Below, piece after piece: positions 1 to 5,719 of a stretch of DNA of 5,719 nucleotides. The position numbers and the translations under genes are program-made. Each line of letters opens with the position of its first letter. The stretch's first letter is position 1. The notes under the pieces were generated by a model that saw nothing but the letters and a program-made list of their open reading frames with translations, had not been told where the DNA came from and made no database searches. The DNA is from CAZGLR01 sp964526635 (lineage in GTDB: Bacteria; Zixibacteria; MSB-5A5; GN15; JAAZOE01): NCBI GenBank assembly GCA_964526635.1, contig CAZGLR010000169.1, positions 1 through 5,719 on the forward strand, given 5' to 3'.

Positions 1-3000
1 CCGGCGGGGCGACGTCGCCGAATGATTTCCAGCCGATTCTCAATGATATCCTGATTATCAATGGCGCCGGGGCGGCTAATCAGACGCTTTTTGCGGCCGG
101 ACTGCAATCTCTTATCCTTGATGCCGTATCGATTCAGCACACGATTCCGATTAACGTTGCACCGGGGAATCTGGCTGATATCGAGTTGATTATTCCCGAA
201 ACGCAGTTTGTGGGGCAGGCGTGGTTCGCCGAAGCGGGTGAATTGGGAATTGAGCCGCAGGCACGGGCGTTTGATCCCTATGGCAATCTCAAGACCGATG
301 CCGATATGCTGGGGATAGATTTTGAGTTAAATGTCGATAGTGGTGTGATCAGGCCGTCGGTTGTCCCATCGACAGACTTTGACAGCGGTATCGCGATTCT
401 GGATAGCTATCGGTTCGACGGCAAGCCGGGCTTGCGGACGGTAGTGCTGGATGGTACGTTGCCGGCTCTTGAAACGTCGGTGGAGGTGTCTTTTAATGGG
501 TTGAACATCACCCTTGCTGATGACTCGCAAATTCCTACGGTTATACCATCGAGTTGGATATCTCGATTAAAAGGGACTATTCGCAATCCCGGCAATATTT
601 CACCGGAGGAAGTCGAACTATCAGTAAGTTTCAACGATAGTACTGATATTTTTGCCGGTGATCTTGATTTGGATGGGTGTTTGCCCCTTCCCGGCGATCC
701 ATCCGGTTGTATGTTTGTCGGAGAAGCGACGGCACCCGGAAGTGGAAGTTATACGGCTGCGATCACTTCCTCGGCACTGTATGGTATTCCATATAATACT
801 TTAGCCAATACTCAGTTAACATCCCCTATAGAAGTCTTGCCGTTCGATGATTTTGCCATCACCCTTGGCGAACTTATCGATACAGCAGTTGTCGCAGGTG
901 TGCAATTCAAGTTGTTTGAGACTGAGATAATGGTCTCGAATGAAAACGCGTATGATCTGCCCGGTACGGATGTTGAATTCGATATCCTTTTAGTACAGGG
1001 CGGCGACACATTGAGCCGAGGCGCAGGCGGTAACGGCGTTTACCAGTGGGGTTCTATTGAGACTTTTGCGATTTGGTATGGCTTCCCGCATCTCGACATC
1101 GGCCAGTATGAAGTAGTTGTAAAAAGCCGTTTTACTTATAGAGAAGGCGGCCGTTCGTTAGTTTTCTATGAGAAGGTAACACCAACAGGTCAAACTGTTG
1201 AAATCATTCCTGCTGCCGAGTTCTCAGTTGATCCATCCAGTTTAATGCCTGATTCGGTAGCGGCCTCGAGTGCCCGCGAGTTTACTTTCACGTTGGACCA
1301 TACCAATATCGTCCCGGTAATACTCGATGGCGCGGCATCATCTCTCAGTCTTTCAGCCAATGGCGTGACCAGCAGCGCTAACCTGAAGCCGTCGTCGATT
1401 TCACTGACTGGTTCGCAAACAGTCATCACTACCGAACCGATTATCATATCGCCGGAGTGGATAGACCGGCAACTGAGTGCGACGGTTCATCTGGTCGGGG
1501 ATGAGTCCGGACTACGGGACATCGACACGACTTTGACATTCGTTCCGGCGATAAAGATTTCGACTGAAGCGGCAGTGCAGATTATAACATTGGTAATCGA
1601 TGCGCCGAATGTACCCTATGTTTCCGGTGGGCAGGAGTTCGAGGTTATCGGGAAAGTCCGCAATCTGACCGATACGGCGCTGACGATTCCGATTACAGCA
1701 GTTCTTACCTCTGATGGCGGCAGTTTGCCGTCGGGTGATCTGACCGCGACGATACCATCCGGGCTTGGCGCGGGTGATACCGCCGAAGTCAGCTTCACCG
1801 TAGTGGCCGACAGTGGCGACAATGTCGTCGAGACGTTTACCCTGAGTATTGAACCGGTTACCGGGCTGGTGATATCGCCGGCGCTCGATGATGAAACTTA
1901 CATCGTGATAACGGGGACGCCCTCGGCTGATCTGGAAATCGATCCGGAGATTATAAATAATCCAGCCGCGGTCCCGACGATTGATTTTGGTGAAGAATTC
2001 CAAATACATATACGTTTTGAAAACTACAACGATCTCAATTTGATCGGTGGTTCGCTGGCGTTGAACTATCCCGGCGAGGGCAATTTCGGTGTCGATTTCC
2101 CGGTGGTGAAACAACTGGGGCCGCTGGTAGTATTCACTTTGACCGCGCCAAACAAAACGATCGATGGGTTCTTCACTATCGAATGGCTCGAGATTCCGAT
2201 CGATGCCAATACCGGCCTGCCGGCAGTGACACCGGGTGACCCGATCAGTATGCCGTTTATTCTGCGTGAGTCGATTACCGAAGTGGTGGTGGATGTCGTC
2301 CCGATCGATGAAAAGCGCCCGCTGAAGCGGGGAGATGCCGGCCCGGTGCTGGAACTAATAGTCTCAAATGCCACCAATGATTTACGCAATACCGTGACGA
2401 TTTCGTCGCTGCGCATAGACCTGGCCGATCGCGATGGTCTGCCGTTGAATGCCGGCGAAATAATCGATCTGAATGAAACCAATTTTTATCTCAATGATCA
2501 GCCGGTGGCTGATCCCGGTTTTGCCAATGGCGGGTTGAAATTTTTCTTCCCGGATCTTTTGATTTATCCGGGGCAGCAAATCGTACTGGAGTTGCGTTTG
2601 CAGCCGAAATCATCGGTTGCTGCCGAGTTCTTCACGCTTGATATAGCCGGTGAGCAGATCATGGCCGAGATCGTCAGCGGCCCCCGCGAGGGACAACCCG
2701 CACCGGTGCTGGGGATTCGCAATCAGGAACTCGATGTAACTGTGCGCGAGGCGATTATCGCGGCAAGTCTTGAAGAGTCGTTTAAAAATTATCCAAACCC
2801 GTTTAATCCCCTGCGCGAACCAACCGAGATTCGCTATACGCTGGATGCCGATGCCGATGTCGATGTCCGTATTTTCACCGCGACCGGTGAACTGGTGCGT
2901 GAATATCATTTCACTGCCGGTCAAAACGGCGGCAGCGGGGCGGATATAAATATCGTCACATGGGACGGCACTAACGGCAATGGTGACCGGGTCCTCAATG

Positions 3001-3071
3001 GTGTCTACATCGCGCTGATCGAAACCTCGACGGGCCAATCGGCTCGCTTGAAGATGGCGGTGGTGAAATGA
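1..3071 (+). CDS. Large Ig-like-repeat surface protein with T9SS-type C-terminal sorting domain (5' partial)
   Basis: The reading frame is open from base 3, so the start and any signal peptide lie outside the window; about 1022 residues are visible. The sequence is almost entirely beta-strand-like, rich in Val, Ile, Asp, Thr and Gly, with no recognisable catalytic motif. Around 190-500 there is an invasin/Big_1- or filamin-like unit (AFDPYGN, then GKPGLRTVVLDG). From about 870 to 2700 there are divergent CARDB-like units sharing GxxF and a downstream Asn. The last 96 residues form a FlgD-like sorting domain starting FKNYPNPFNP and ending KMAVVK. The only two cysteines form a CX9C pair next to a DLDLDG loop. 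Proteins of this kind are normally exported to the periplasm and then secreted or anchored at the cell surface by T9SS. The role here is probably structural or adhesive (inference). The stop codon overlaps the next gene. No named family is recognised for the whole protein. Confidence 0.88.
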   Translation, partial: GGATSPNDFQPILNDILIINGAGAANQTLFAAGLQSLILDAVSIQHTIPINVAPGNLADIELIIPETQFVGQAWFAEAGELGIEPQARAFDPYGNLKTDADMLGIDFELNVDSGVIRPSVVPSTDFDSGIAILDSYRFDGKPGLRTVVLDGTLPALETSVEVSFNGLNITLADDSQIPTVIPSSWISRLKGTIRNPGNISPEEVELSVSFNDSTDIFAGDLDLDGCLPLPGDPSGCMFVGEATAPGSGSYTAAITSSALYGIPYNTLANTQLTSPIEVLPFDDFAITLGELIDTAVVAGVQFKLFETEIMVSNENAYDLPGTDVEFDILLVQGGDTLSRGAGGNGVYQWGSIETFAIWYGFPHLDIGQYEVVVKSRFTYREGGRSLVFYEKVTPTGQTVEIIPAAEFSVDPSSLMPDSVAASSAREFTFTLDHTNIVPVILDGAASSLSLSANGVTSSANLKPSSISLTGSQTVITTEPIIISPEWIDRQLSATVHLVGDESGLRDIDTTLTFVPAIKISTEAAVQIITLVIDAPNVPYVSGGQEFEVIGKVRNLTDTALTIPITAVLTSDGGSLPSGDLTATIPSGLGAGDTAEVSFTVVADSGDNVVETFTLSIEPVTGLVISPALDDETYIVITGTPSADLEIDPEIINNPAAVPTIDFGEEFQIHIRFENYNDLNLIGGSLALNYPGEGNFGVDFPVVKQLGPLVVFTLTAPNKTIDGFFTIEWLEIPIDANTGLPAVTPGDPISMPFILRESITEVVVDVVPIDEKRPLKRGDAGPVLELIVSNATNDLRNTVTISSLRIDLADRDGLPLNAGEIIDLNETNFYLNDQPVADPGFANGGLKFFFPDLLIYPGQQIVLELRLQPKSSVAAEFFTLDIAGEQIMAEIVSGPREGQPAPVLGIRNQELDVTVREAIIAASLEESFKNYPNPFNPLREPTEIRYTLDADADVDVRIFTATGELVREYHFTAGQNGGSGADINIVTWDGTNGNGDRVLNGVYIALIETSTGQSARLKMAVVK
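660..710 (+). other. DxDxDG loop with CX9C cysteine pair in the surface protein
   Basis: Codons 660-677 read DLDLDG, with Asp at 660, 666 and 672 and Gly at 675. The next codon is Cys (678) and the second Cys is at 708, nine residues apart and rich in Pro and Gly. DxDxDG is the calcium-binding loop pattern of dockerin, EF-hand-like and thrombospondin type 3 repeats. The cysteines are the only two in the visible protein, so a local disulfide is likely if it is exported. Calcium binding is inferred from the pattern alone. Confidence 0.45.
870..2700 (+). other. Series of divergent CARDB/Ig-like beta-sandwich units within the surface protein
   Basis: Three stretches share a GxxF motif followed by an Asn after a short strand: GVQF (codons 897-908) then Asn at 939; GQEF (1629-1640) then Asn at 1662; GEEF (1989-2000) then Asn at 2022. 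The F-to-N spacing is 8 codons in the last two and 11 in the first. A fourth, weaker unit begins near 2308, with LELIVSNATND. This is the look of CARDB or related Ig-fold stalk domains, in which an opening strand leads to a V.N turn. Exact domain borders are estimates. Confidence 0.5.
2781..3068 (+). other. T9SS-type A / FlgD-like C-terminal sorting domain of the surface protein
   Basis: This 96-residue domain opens with FKNYPNPFNP, continues with EIRYTL and a strand VDVRIFTATGELVRE, and then has VTWDGTNGNGDRVLNGVYIA before the closing KMAVVK. This order (YPNPFNP, IRY, V.I....G..V, WDG.N..G..V..GVY, K...VK) is the standard layout of FlgD-Ig-like/Por secretion tails. In Bacteroidetes, such domains direct cargo across the outer membrane through T9SS and are often cleaved by the PorU sortase. 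The spacer LREPTE between FNP and IRY is slightly longer than the usual NPTTTIRY. Whether this tail is cleaved in this organism cannot be seen from the sequence. Confidence 0.85.
2844..2867 (+). repeat. Four in-frame GATGYC hexamers
   Basis: Two GATGCC units are followed directly by two GATGTC units, coding for Asp-Ala-Asp-Ala-Asp-Val-Asp-Val at the start of a strand of the sorting domain. Being six bases long, a change in unit number would keep the frame. It may simply reflect alternating Asp codons in a beta strand. Confidence 0.6.
3068..3071 (+). promoter_or_regulatory. ATGA stop/start overlap (translational coupling)
   Basis: The TGA stop of the surface-protein gene (3069-3071) overlaps the ATG of the barrel gene (3068-3070). 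A second ATG follows at once (3071-3073), so the start could be either. No strong Shine-Dalgarno sequence precedes it, only a G-rich stretch GGCGGTGGTGAA, so reinitiation by ribosomes finishing the upstream gene is the likely mode. The arrangement implies one transcript. Confidence 0.75.
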
Positions 3072-3133
3072 TGCGCCGCCTGATGTACATATTCGCCTGT
3101 CTGCTGATAGTGATGCCGTCGCTGATTATGGCG
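3068..3133 (+). other. Signal peptide of the barrel-TPR protein
   Basis: Residues 1-22 have two arginines near the start, a hydrophobic core (IFACLLIVMPSLI) and a small-residue end MAA before the acidic DDDGG. This is a Sec/SPI type signal. The Cys at residue 11 lies in the middle of the core and is not followed by a lipobox arrangement, so a lipoprotein is unlikely. The cleavage point may be after Ala22 or Ala23. Confidence 0.8.
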
Positions 3134-4912
3134 GCCGACGACGATGGCGGCACCGAATCGATTTTCAATCTCGGGGCCGGCGCGCGGGCTATGGGTATGG
3201 GCAATGCCTTTACAGCCTGGGCATCCGATGCCACGGCTATTTATTACAATCCGGCCGGATTGTCATTGCTCCCGGCCCAGCAGGTGACGTTCCTGCATAC
3301 GACATTGTTTGAGAGTACGATATACGATTATCTGGCCTATGTCTATCCGCATCTTGATTTTGGCGGATTAGGTGTAGGAGTTATGCGTATCGGCACCGAT
3401 GATATCGGGCGCCGTGATTACCTCACCGATGTGGGTGGCGATGATTTGGCCAGCTTTACGGCCTCGCAGATGCAGTTGATGCTGGCCTATGGCCGTTCGT
3501 TTGGCCGTCATATCCAGGCGGGCGTTGGTTTCAAAGTCTTGAATCAGTCAGTCGATAATTTGTCGGCCTATGGCTACGGTATCGATCTGGGCGCCCAGGT
3601 TATGATTCTCCGAAATCTGCGAGCCGGGGTGTTTCTGCAGGATATCGTCGGTCCGCGCCTGACGCTGGTGGATGCCCGTGAGCGGACGCCATTTACGCTC
3701 AAATCCGGTATGGCCTACTCGTTCGACTTAAAAGACTCACCGATTTCCGGCACGATCGCGCTGGACGTTGACAAGCCGGAGAACCGTTCGGCCAAAATTC
3801 GCGGCGGGCTGGAGTTGCGCCATGAGGCCGGGATAGCGATTCGCGGCGGGTATGACCGTGATAATATCGCACTGGGTGTCGGGCTGGAGTATGATCGGGT
3901 GCGATTTGATTATGCGATAAAATTCGTTGATTATCTGACCGACAGTCATCGTTTTTCGCTGTCGTTTGATTTTGGCCGCACCCAGGAAGAGATTCGTGCC
4001 GGGCGCGAGGCACAGCGTGAGGCCGTTGACGAGCAGATGATTGAGGAGCGGCGTGAAAGGCAATTGCGGGCGGCGCTTGAAGATGCTGACCGGTACTACG
4101 AAAAGGGTCAGCTTGATTCGGCGCTGGCGACGTATTATCGGGCGGAGGCGTTTACGGAAGATGTCGAAGCGATTGAGGCTCGGATTGCCGAAATCAGGCG
4201 GCGTATGGCTGAGACAGGAACCGGGTTGGAGCCGATAATCATTGTCGATAGTGTACTGGTACAGCAGGGTCAGAATTACGAGCAGCAGGCGCAGCAATTA
4301 TACAAGGCCGGTGCGCTGGCAGCTGCGCGGGATATGGTGCTGATTGCCCGACAATACCAGGGCGCGACAGCCTCACTCGATTCGCTTGAAGCTCGTATCG
4401 AGACGGCCATCACCCGGCGCATCGAAGAAAATCTCCAGAAGGCCGATAACGCGATGTTCCTCAAAGATTTTGTAACGGCCTATGACAGCTATAACACCGT
4501 ACTTCGTCTTGACAGCGACAATCGTCTGGCCGACCGGGGAGCCAAACAGGCGGCGAAACGACTGAATCTTGCCCAGCATCTCAATCTTGCGCTGGACTAT
4601 TTCAATCAGGAGAAGTATATTTCGGCCCAGAGAGAGTTTAACCGGGTACTGGAATTCGATCCGGAGAATCAGACGGCGCAGGAATATTTGCGGCGTATTG
4701 ATGAGCAGTTACGGACCTCCACCACGCTGGAAGACCTCCAGAAGGATGACCGCATCTGGCGTCAGTATCTCAGTGGTCTTGAAGCATTCCGGCTGGGCCA
4801 GTACGAAACCGCGATTCAATATTGGGAAGAGGTTCTGGAAGCGTATCCCAACAACCAGAATACGATAGAAAACATCGAGCAGGCGAGGTTGCGCCTGCAG
4901 CGCAAACAATAG
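3068..4912 (+). CDS. PorV/PorQ-like outer-membrane beta-barrel protein with C-terminal TPR domain
   Basis: The 614-residue product starts with a signal peptide (MMRR, hydrophobic core to about residue 19, likely cleavage near Ala22). Residues 31-68 carry the hallmark of the PorV/PorQ family: LGAGARAMGMGNAFTA, then DATAIYYNPAGLS. Alternating amphipathic strands follow to FSLSFDFG at 296-303, as expected of an outer-membrane barrel of about 270 residues. A charged Glu/Arg helix (304-333) leads into TPR-like repeats from about 334 to the end. Bacteroidetes PorV is a T9SS component that shuttles cargo to the surface sortase; the family outside that phylum is poorly characterised. The TPR arm, which should sit in the periplasm, is an addition absent from classical PorV. 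The gene is coupled to a T9SS-type cargo gene, supporting a secretion role. Other possible roles are general outer-membrane transport or envelope scaffolding. I am confident of the barrel and TPRs, less so of the function. Confidence 0.87.
   Translation: MMRRLMYIFACLLIVMPSLIMAADDDGGTESIFNLGAGARAMGMGNAFTAWASDATAIYYNPAGLSLLPAQQVTFLHTTLFESTIYDYLAYVYPHLDFGGLGVGVMRIGTDDIGRRDYLTDVGGDDLASFTASQMQLMLAYGRSFGRHIQAGVGFKVLNQSVDNLSAYGYGIDLGAQVMILRNLRAGVFLQDIVGPRLTLVDARERTPFTLKSGMAYSFDLKDSPISGTIALDVDKPENRSAKIRGGLELRHEAGIAIRGGYDRDNIALGVGLEYDRVRFDYAIKFVDYLTDSHRFSLSFDFGRTQEEIRAGREAQREAVDEQMIEERRERQLRAALEDADRYYEKGQLDSALATYYRAEAFTEDVEAIEARIAEIRRRMAETGTGLEPIIIVDSVLVQQGQNYEQQAQQLYKAGALAAARDMVLIARQYQGATASLDSLEARIETAITRRIEENLQKADNAMFLKDFVTAYDSYNTVLRLDSDNRLADRGAKQAAKRLNLAQHLNLALDYFNQEKYISAQREFNRVLEFDPENQTAQEYLRRIDEQLRTSTTLEDLQKDDRIWRQYLSGLEAFRLGQYETAIQYWEEVLEAYPNNQNTIENIEQARLRLQRKQ
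4067..4861 (+). other. TPR arm of the barrel protein
   Basis: Helical repeats with TPR spacing are seen at residues 334-367 (Y343, G347, A352, Y356), 451-485, 503-536 (A508, Y511, Y517, A520, F524, D531-P532) and 565-598 (G570, F574, G577, Y579, A582, W586, P594). A less regular pair of helices at 402-445 follows a linker near 383-400 (GTGLEPIIIVDSVLVQ). The last two repeats match the TPR consensus best. TPRs bind peptides or partner proteins; the partner cannot be read from the sequence. Confidence 0.8.
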
Positions 4913-5035
4913 CCGCCGCTCGAGTACACGCCGCATTTTTATATATCAATATTACCAGGGAAGGTGTCGACGGTTATATCAGGGCCGGGCGGGATTGCCG
5001 GGAGTCGGTAATCCGGGCTCGGGTCGGGAAAATTT
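4913..5035 (+). promoter_or_regulatory. Intergenic leader before the ATP-binding gene, with a weak promoter candidate
   Basis: No gene fits in this 123-bp gap. An AT-rich island (4935-4954) stands out from GC-rich surroundings. A weak sigma70-like pair can be drawn: TTACCA at 4952-4957 and TATATC at 4975-4980 with a 17-bp spacer, each matching four of six consensus bases. No intrinsic terminator with a T-tract is visible after the barrel gene, so read-through into the next gene is also possible. The promoter is a guess, since this phylum's consensus may differ. Confidence 0.25.
4992..5014 (+). promoter_or_regulatory. Hairpin in the 5' leader of the ATP-binding gene
   Basis: GGATTGCCG (4992-5000) pairs with CGGTAATCC (5006-5014) over nine base pairs including one G-U pair, closing a five-base loop GGAGT. 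It ends 21 bases before the ATG at 5036. No T-run follows, so it is not a standard terminator. A role in translation control or RNA stability is possible but unproven. Confidence 0.4.
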
Positions 5036-5680
5036 ATGTTTCGACGACCGATTAGAGAGACAATAGCAGCATTTCCAGCCGATGAAAGCCAGTTGGTCGG
5101 ATTGCGTAAAACGGTCGAAGAGATTTGTCGTCAAACCGATCTGAATCCCCGCGAAATTAACAACATCATTTTGGCCGTGGAAGAGGGCGCGACCAATATT
5201 ATCCGGCATGCCTACATGCTCGGGCGGGGTGAAATACGGCTCAAGGTCGAGATATTCAAGCACTCGATTGTGATTTCGCTGTTCGACACTGGTAAATCGT
5301 TTCAGCCCCCCGAAAAGAACAAACTTGATCTCAAGCAGATGAGTCAGACCGGGCGTAAGGGTGGCCTCGGGTTTTACCTGATTAAAAAAATCATGGATCG
5401 GGTCGAGTATTTCTCGCTGGAGGGCGAGAATGAACTGCGGATGACCAAATACCTTTCCCCCAAGGCGGCGAAGGAGTTTCAGTGGAGCGGCGGATTATCC
5501 CTGCGGGTCAAGTTTTCGGCGTGGACACTTCTTATCATCCTGATTCTGGTTGCAGGCGCTTATTATATCATCGATACCCGATCGAGGGAGTATATCCATG
5601 ATCGCCTGGAAAAGACAGTGACCGCTTTGTGCAAGACGGTTGCTTCCCAGGCCTACGGGTATATGCCCAGGTCTTCATAA
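5036..5680 (+). CDS. Membrane-anchored RsbW/SpoIIAB-type ATP-binding protein (possibly truncated)
   Basis: Residues 8-140 are a histidine-kinase-like ATPase domain of the anti-sigma (HATPase_c_2) type. The N box is AVEEGATNIIRHAY (E50, N54), the G1 box is DTG (84-86) and the G2 box is GGLGFYLIKKIMD (109-121). No phospho-acceptor histidine domain is present. A transmembrane helix follows at about 160-179 (SAWTLLIILILVAGAYYII). Positive charges before it suggest a cytoplasmic ATPase and a C-terminus outside the inner membrane. The tail to residue 214 is a helix (REYIHDRLEKTVTALCKTVASQ) that looks like the start of a sensor domain, yet a stop follows. RsbW-like proteins bind and phosphorylate anti-sigma antagonists or sequester sigma factors; in larger proteins the same module is joined to sensor and SpoIIE phosphatase domains. 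ATG 5036 is the only usable start, since TAA at 5009 closes the frame upstream; GGGAA at 5026-5030 is a weak ribosome site. Confidence 0.8.
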   Translation: MFRRPIRETIAAFPADESQLVGLRKTVEEICRQTDLNPREINNIILAVEEGATNIIRHAYMLGRGEIRLKVEIFKHSIVISLFDTGKSFQPPEKNKLDLKQMSQTGRKGGLGFYLIKKIMDRVEYFSLEGENELRMTKYLSPKAAKEFQWSGGLSLRVKFSAWTLLIILILVAGAYYIIDTRSREYIHDRLEKTVTALCKTVASQAYGYMPRSS

Positions 5681-5719
5681 TACCCCCGGCTGAAGCCCAC
5701 CAGGATCTCATCGCCCCAA

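Noticed and set aside
186..188. TTG as the start codon of the first gene
   Set aside because: The same frame is open and protein-like back to base 3, there is no ribosome site before it, and no signal peptide follows, so it is an internal codon of a 5'-partial gene.
1512..2114. 200-codon open frame on the - strand
   Set aside because: It lies wholly inside the well-supported surface-protein gene, is rich in Arg and shows no recognisable domain; it is a codon-bias shadow.
3737..4297. 186-codon open frame on the - strand
   Set aside because: It lies antisense to the barrel-TPR gene, shows no domain and no upstream signals.
4889..4905. Hairpin TTGCGC/GCGCAA as a terminator of the barrel gene
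   Set aside because: It sits within the last codons, has only six pairs and lacks a following T-run.
4964..5011. GTG-started 15-codon leader peptide ending at TAA 5009
   Set aside because: The purine-rich AGGGAAG abuts the GTG with no spacer, and the peptide has no attenuator-like codon run.
4822..5055. 77-codon + strand frame bridging the barrel gene end and the next gene start
   Set aside because: It overlaps both real genes out of frame and its product has low-complexity, non-family-like content.
1..5719. CRISPR arrays, tRNA or rRNA genes, insertion sequences
   Set aside because: No regularly spaced repeats, cloverleaf-like segments, rRNA-like stretches, transposase motifs or terminal inverted repeats were seen on either strand.

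Overview
The window carries three genes on the + strand and nothing convincing on the - strand. The first gene enters already in progress, so its 5' end lies outside. It encodes a large Ig-like-repeat surface protein that ends in a type IX secretion (T9SS)-type C-terminal sorting domain of the FlgD-like, YPNPFNP-bearing kind. Its stop codon overlaps the start of the second gene (ATGA). The second gene encodes an exported PorV/PorQ-like outer-membrane beta-barrel fused to a long C-terminal TPR arm. After a 123-bp gap with an AT-rich patch and a hairpin, a third gene encodes an RsbW/SpoIIAB-type (HATPase_c_2) ATP-binding domain followed by one transmembrane helix. That gene appears to stop early, close to the window end.

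The YPNPFNP sorting domain together with a PorV-like barrel points to a Gram-negative bacterium of the Fibrobacteres-Chlorobi-Bacteroidetes (FCB) superphylum. The moderately GC-rich sequence and the TPR-fused barrel suggest one of its uncultured candidate phyla (Zixibacteria-like) rather than a classical Bacteroidetes. That placement is inference; no phylogenetic marker is present.

Layout: 1-3071, partial cargo/adhesin gene; 3068-4912, barrel-TPR gene, translationally coupled to it; 4913-5035, non-coding leader; 5036-5680, membrane-anchored anti-sigma-like ATPase module; 5681-5719, too short to assign.

Functional reading: in Bacteroidetes, PorV is the outer-membrane shuttle that receives T9SS cargo by its C-terminal domain and passes it to the sortase. 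Gene 1 (cargo) and gene 2 (shuttle-like barrel) made from one coupled transcript would fit a dedicated cargo/shuttle pair, with the TPR arm in the periplasm as a docking surface. The third gene looks like a separate regulatory module (partner-switching type) and may not share the promoter. Its apparent end is suspicious: another frame stays open to the window edge, so a lost base or a real truncation is possible.
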